Translations under genes and position numbers: made by a program | DNA from: Dyadobacter pollutisoli | GTDB lineage: Bacteria > Bacteroidota > Bacteroidia > Cytophagales > Spirosomataceae | Assembly (NCBI RefSeq): GCF_026625565.1 | Contig: NZ_CP112998.1 | Location: forward strand, 250,501-314,500 | DNA: 64,000 nucleotides | Direction of reading: 5' to 3' | Shown here: positions 60,836 through 64,000 of the stretch, piece by piece | Layout of the letters: each line of letters opens with the position of its first letter | Numbering within the stretch: position 1 is the stretch's first letter | Notes under the pieces: generated by a model | Told to the model about the DNA's origin: nothing | What the model saw: the letters and a program-made list of their open reading frames with translations, nothing else | The model's database searches: none

Positions 60836-62575
60836 TTAAATGCTGGTAAAGTAACCTACCAGGTTCTGTTCGTCGGACAAACCCAGTTTTTTGCGGAGCC
60901 TGTGGCGGGCTGTTTTAATGCTGTCGGGTGACACGCTTAGTAATGTAGCGCATTCTTTCAGGTTCATATTCAATCGAATGAGAGCGCATAGACGCATTTC
61001 TCCTGGACTGAGGTCGGGGTGGTCTTGCTGTAATTTGACAAAGAAATTCTGATGTACCTGTTCAAAATACAGCTTGAACTCTTCCCAGTCTTTGTCGAGA
61101 TTGAAACTGTAATCAATAAGCTTGATCAGTCTGTTCAAAAGCGGATTGTTTTCATCGCGAACCGGCGATTTGAGCGCCAGCGACACCGTTTCCCTGATCT
61201 CCTGCATGATCCCGTTTTTCTGGATCAGGTTAAGTGTGTGGGTAGTGAGCGCCTTGCTTCTGGATTCCAGTTCGATCACCAGGATCTGCCGTTCTTTTTC
61301 GGCCAGCATTTTTTCGTCCTTTATTTTCAGCCGCTGCCTGCTCACGATCAGGGCCCCGATTACCAGACAGAGCAGCAAACCCAAGCCGAACAAATTCCTG
61401 GTCAGCTGATCGAATGACTGTTCTTTTTTCAGAAGTTTGATCTCCGCCTGCTTTTTTTCGCCCTCATACCGAACCTGCATCCGCGCGATTTTGAGCGTAT
61501 TATCATCATTCAGGATCGAATCCCGCGTTTGGGAATAACGCAGCTGATTTTCGTAAGCCGCTCCCAGGTTGTTTTCGTGCTTTGAAATCTCTGCCAGGAT
61601 CCGGTAAGCATTGGCCGCCCGTTTTTTGTTATCGATTTTAAGAGCGATCTGTAATCCCCGGCTTGCATAGGACTTGCTTTTGGGCAGGTCGCCTTTTAAA
61701 AGATATATCTGCGCCAGCCCTTCCAATGTGGATAACATATGAAAATCGTCTTCCAGCGACTGCTGAATGGGCAGTGCTCTTGAAAAATAATCCAATGCTT
61801 GCGGATACTGCTTCATTTCCATATATACCAGGCCAATGTTGGACAAACTGATGGCTTTTCCCTGTTCGTCCGACGCATCTTTTGTTTTCAATGATAGAAG
61901 CAAATATTTCAATGCATCGGGGTACTTTTTGGTATTCAGGTACACGGAGCCAATGTTGTTGCGCAGCAAGCCAAGCCCGTCGTCTTCGACAGGGGTTTTT
62001 CCAATGATCTTTAAAGCTTTGAAATAATATTCCAATGCCGCGGGATATTCCTGCAGGTCGTCGTACAGGTTACCAATGTTGGAGAGGATTCCCACTGTCC
62101 CGCGTGTGTCGCCCCGGTCCTCATAAGTCTTCAATGAAAGCAGGTAATAATCAAGAGCTTGCGGGTAATTGCTTTGTTTAATGCAGATCAGGCCCATATT
62201 GTTGTATGTATCGCCCATTCCTTTCAAGTTACCCAGCGCACGGTTTGCATTGATGGACTCCATAAAATATTTCAGCGCATTGGAATAGTCATTTTGAAGA
62301 TAATACCCGATACCCATGTTATTATACGCGAGCGCCTCACCTTTGTCAAAACGGATAGTTCGCGACAGTTTGAGCGCCTCGCCGGCATAATGCATAGCCT
62401 TCGGAGGATCGGCGTACCAGTACCGCTTACTGATCTGATTAAGCACATTCACTTTCATCGTGTCCCGGGACTGGGGTAATGCTTTCAGAAGGCTGTCCAG
62501 TTTGCTGTCCTGTGCCAGGGCTTCCAGGGAGAATAGGATCCCTAAAAGCATTGCAAGTGCCTTATAATGAGTCAT
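60836..62575 (-). CDS. TPR-LuxR membrane sensor regulator
   Basis: 579 residues. Signal peptide (ALAQDS), then about eight TPR units (residues 30-350; for example YNNMGIGYYLQNDYSNALKY and SNIGNLYDDLQEYPAALEYY), a membrane helix near 393-413 (LFGLGLLLCLVIGALIV), a coiled coil and a C-terminal LuxR-type HTH (DLSPGEMRLCALIRLNMNLK, LLSVSPDSIKTARHRLRKKL). The periplasmic repeats would sense and the cytoplasmic HTH would act. Target unknown. Confidence 0.87.
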   Translation of the reverse strand: MTHYKALAMLLGILFSLEALAQDSKLDSLLKALPQSRDTMKVNVLNQISKRYWYADPPKAMHYAGEALKLSRTIRFDKGEALAYNNMGIGYYLQNDYSNALKYFMESINANRALGNLKGMGDTYNNMGLICIKQSNYPQALDYYLLSLKTYEDRGDTRGTVGILSNIGNLYDDLQEYPAALEYYFKALKIIGKTPVEDDGLGLLRNNIGSVYLNTKKYPDALKYLLLSLKTKDASDEQGKAISLSNIGLVYMEMKQYPQALDYFSRALPIQQSLEDDFHMLSTLEGLAQIYLLKGDLPKSKSYASRGLQIALKIDNKKRAANAYRILAEISKHENNLGAAYENQLRYSQTRDSILNDDNTLKIARMQVRYEGEKKQAEIKLLKKEQSFDQLTRNLFGLGLLLCLVIGALIVSRQRLKIKDEKMLAEKERQILVIELESRSKALTTHTLNLIQKNGIMQEIRETVSLALKSPVRDENNPLLNRLIKLIDYSFNLDKDWEEFKLYFEQVHQNFFVKLQQDHPDLSPGEMRLCALIRLNMNLKECATLLSVSPDSIKTARHRLRKKLGLSDEQNLVGYFTSI

Positions 62576-62651
62576 ATTGAAATGAATTAGGAGGTGCCGG
62601 AAAGCTAATTAAAACCTCCGGCATATCCTAACTAATGATCCTTGTTACTAT

Positions 62652-63074
62652 TTACCGTTTATCGGACACGCAGTTGGCATCCCACGTAAAGTCGCCGCGA
62701 ACGGTGTAGGCGAATGTAAGTCTGCTTCCCTGCAAAGTTCCTGAGCCCGCCACGGTCATCTTGCTATTGCCGGCCTGGAATGTCTGGGAAGGAATGTTGA
62801 ACTTCTCCCCGTCTACCAAAACCTGTACTTTCTTTTTCAGTAACCCGGCGAAGTTTGCGATCTCAAAGTAACTTTTGTCCGTCGCAGATTTGTTGATCGT
62901 GATCACGTATTCATCGCGGTCTGTGCGGCCGTCGGGGAAGGTAGAAGTTTCGGCGACTGTGAATGTACCGGCCAACGATGGTAGTTCTTCAACGGGTGCT
63001 AAGGAGTCTTTCGAGCAGGATGAGAGAAAGATGATAACCGGAAGGATGAGCAATGTGAATTTGAAAGTTTTCAT
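62652..63074 (-). CDS. Small lipoprotein of unknown function
   Basis: 140 residues. Leader KFTLLILPVIIFLSSCSKDS with a lipobox. The mature part is beta-rich (LAGTFTVAETSTFPDGRTDR, FEIANFAGLLKKKVQVLV, TFAYTVRGDFTWD) and ends with a Cys near the C-terminus. Not recognised. It lies upstream of the TPR-LuxR gene on the same strand, 76 bp away. Confidence 0.7.
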   Translation of the reverse strand: MKTFKFTLLILPVIIFLSSCSKDSLAPVEELPSLAGTFTVAETSTFPDGRTDRDEYVITINKSATDKSYFEIANFAGLLKKKVQVLVDGEKFNIPSQTFQAGNSKMTVAGSGTLQGSRLTFAYTVRGDFTWDANCVSDKR

Positions 63075-63206
63075 GAAACTGATTGATTAAAAATGAATAA
63101 AAAATGATGGATAAGATTGTAAGTCAGCCAGTTGGTAAGGAAGAAATTCCGTTGCTGCCGACGATACAAACGTAGCGGATGGGTCAGGCTATCAGCAACT
63201 TATGAG

Positions 63207-63258
63207 GGTATACGAAAGGTAACAGCCCGGGAAATGGCAGGTATACGAAAGGCAACAG
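63207..63258. repeat. 19-bp direct repeat pair in a long intergenic region
   Basis: GGTATACGAAAGGTAACAG at 63207-63225 recurs with one mismatch at 63240-63258 (period 33 bp). The 63075-63531 interval has no gene that I can support, so these may be binding sites for a regulator such as the TPR-LuxR protein, or a chance duplication. Confidence 0.5.
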
Positions 63259-63531
63259 GGATTTGGTAGCCATGGATATCCGGCATTAAACCAATGAATC
63301 CCCTTTGGTACTCTACGAATACCTCATTTTGATCTATGAATGACTTAAAATTGGAGTAATATATTCATTTACAGCAATATAGAGTCTTATTTTGCCTTTC
63401 TGTCGTCGTTCCTTTCCTGTCTGTCGAATGTGTTTTTTTGTTGTTTGAAGACCCGGTATCATTGTATCATCAGTCGGACGCAGGGTTGCTTCCTTCAAAA
63501 CAAAAACAATCACATTTAAACATAAAGTACC

Positions 63532-63918
63532 ATGAAAACGCTCATCGCATCAGTATTATTGACAGTATCAATGGCCGTATCTTCTAATGGTTTCGCACAG
63601 ACAAATTCGGCCTCAGGCGCTCCGAATGACGACACGAAATTCTCAGTAGTAACCGGCAGGAATGGAAAAATTGATGTTACAGTTATTAAGTCGGACGGTA
63701 AAACGGTCTCTGTGAAATTAGTTGACAAATCAGGACACACACTGGCGAGCAAAATGATCAGCAAAGGCGAGGAAGCTACCCGTACCCGCTTCGATCTCAA
63801 CCAGCTGCCTGATGGAGCCTATCAGGTCATTTTGATCGAAGGGGACAATCAGCAGGTAAAAGACATTGAATTGAACACCCAAAATACGAAAACACTTCGT
63901 ACCGTTTCGCTAGGTTAA
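63532..63918 (+). CDS. Small exported protein, T9SS-sorting-domain-like
   Basis: 128 residues. Signal peptide 1-23 (FAQ). The rest is a single beta-sandwich-like unit: KFSVVTGRNGKIDVTVIKSDGK, VKLVDKSGHTLASKMI and FDLNQLPDGAYQVILIEG. The LPDGAYQV piece resembles type A sorting domains of T9SS substrates, but the protein lacks a cargo domain. Function unknown. A terminator follows. Confidence 0.72.
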   Translation: MKTLIASVLLTVSMAVSSNGFAQTNSASGAPNDDTKFSVVTGRNGKIDVTVIKSDGKTVSVKLVDKSGHTLASKMISKGEEATRTRFDLNQLPDGAYQVILIEGDNQQVKDIELNTQNTKTLRTVSLG

Positions 63919-63939
63919 GATTTCAAGTTGCAGGAAGGC

Positions 63940-63976
63940 AAAAGCCATTCGTTCTGTTCAGAACGAATGGCTTTTT
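63940..63976 (+). terminator. Rho-independent terminator
   Basis: AAAAGCCATTCGTTCT and AGAACGAATGGCTTTT pair perfectly around GTTC, with a T run at the end. It lies after the exported protein gene. Confidence 0.9.
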
Positions 63977-64000
63977 CGGGTTTCGCAGCTAATCAAACCA

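Noticed and set aside
1..64000. tRNA or rRNA genes
   Set aside because: No T-loop/anticodon-arm pattern or rRNA-like sequence was noticed in the intergenic regions.

Overview
The window reads as chromosomal DNA of a Bacteroidota bacterium, most like the Cytophagales/Spirosomaceae group (Dyadobacter-like). The reasons are a PorV-type protein of the type IX secretion system, exported DUF1080, GH39, heparinase II/III and sulfatase enzymes, many LuxR/LytTR/AraC regulators, lipoprotein and Tat leaders typical of the phylum, several TAnnTTTG promoter boxes, and weak ribosome binding sites. The genus is inference. I saw no rRNA, tRNA, CRISPR array, phage or transposase gene.

Layout. 1-3.5 kb: the 3' part of a sulfatase whose catalytic Cys lies just before base 1, a decayed reading frame, a terminator and a secreted GH39 glycosidase. 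4.0-8.2 kb: a minus-strand KaiBC-like signalling cluster (response regulator, double-domain KaiC, two KaiB-like proteins, PAS histidine kinase) with gene overlaps. 8.4-19.4 kb: regulators, acetyltransferases, a DUF1624 membrane protein, an ankyrin protein, a VOC-GNAT fusion, a gamma-glutamyltransferase, a SnoaL-like protein, two AraC regulators and a 2H phosphoesterase. 19.5-30.2 kb: a phytanoyl-CoA dioxygenase-like protein, PorV, a START-domain protein, an internally deleted DUF4440 gene, an orphan antitoxin-like gene, DUF1080, a LytS/LytTR two-component pair, two exported proteins and a ClC channel. 30.2-30.6 kb: a repeat island of palindromic units. 30.6-42.6 kb: purine salvage (nucleosidase plus NCS2 permease), a large propeller-cytochrome c protein, a 58-bp perfect palindrome, a methyltransferase, an AhpD-like protein, an orphan response regulator and a three-gene exported amidohydrolase/carboxylesterase operon. 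42.7-53.3 kb: a heparinase-family lyase, a large catalase with a frameshift facing an ankyrin gene, an EamA transporter with a frameshift behind a probable leader peptide, and a di-haem peroxidase. 53.4-64 kb: DUF2461, a TspO-like protein divergent from a TetR regulator and a TetX-like flavin monooxygenase, an FtsX-type ABC permease, a globin, a TPR-LuxR sensor and small exported proteins.

The most system-like region is the KaiBC cluster. It keeps both ATPase domains and the catalytic Glu pairs, has Thr/Ser/Ser at the KaiC phosphorylation positions, a C-terminal coiled coil, two KaiB paralogues and a linked kinase and receiver, and no KaiA. The katE and EamA genes are each broken by one missing base in a homopolymer, so sequencing or assembly error must be weighed against true pseudogenes.

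Starts were moved inside the longest open frames where a signal peptide, a family N-terminus or a neighbour's position argued for it. Functions are inferred from recognised motifs without database searches.
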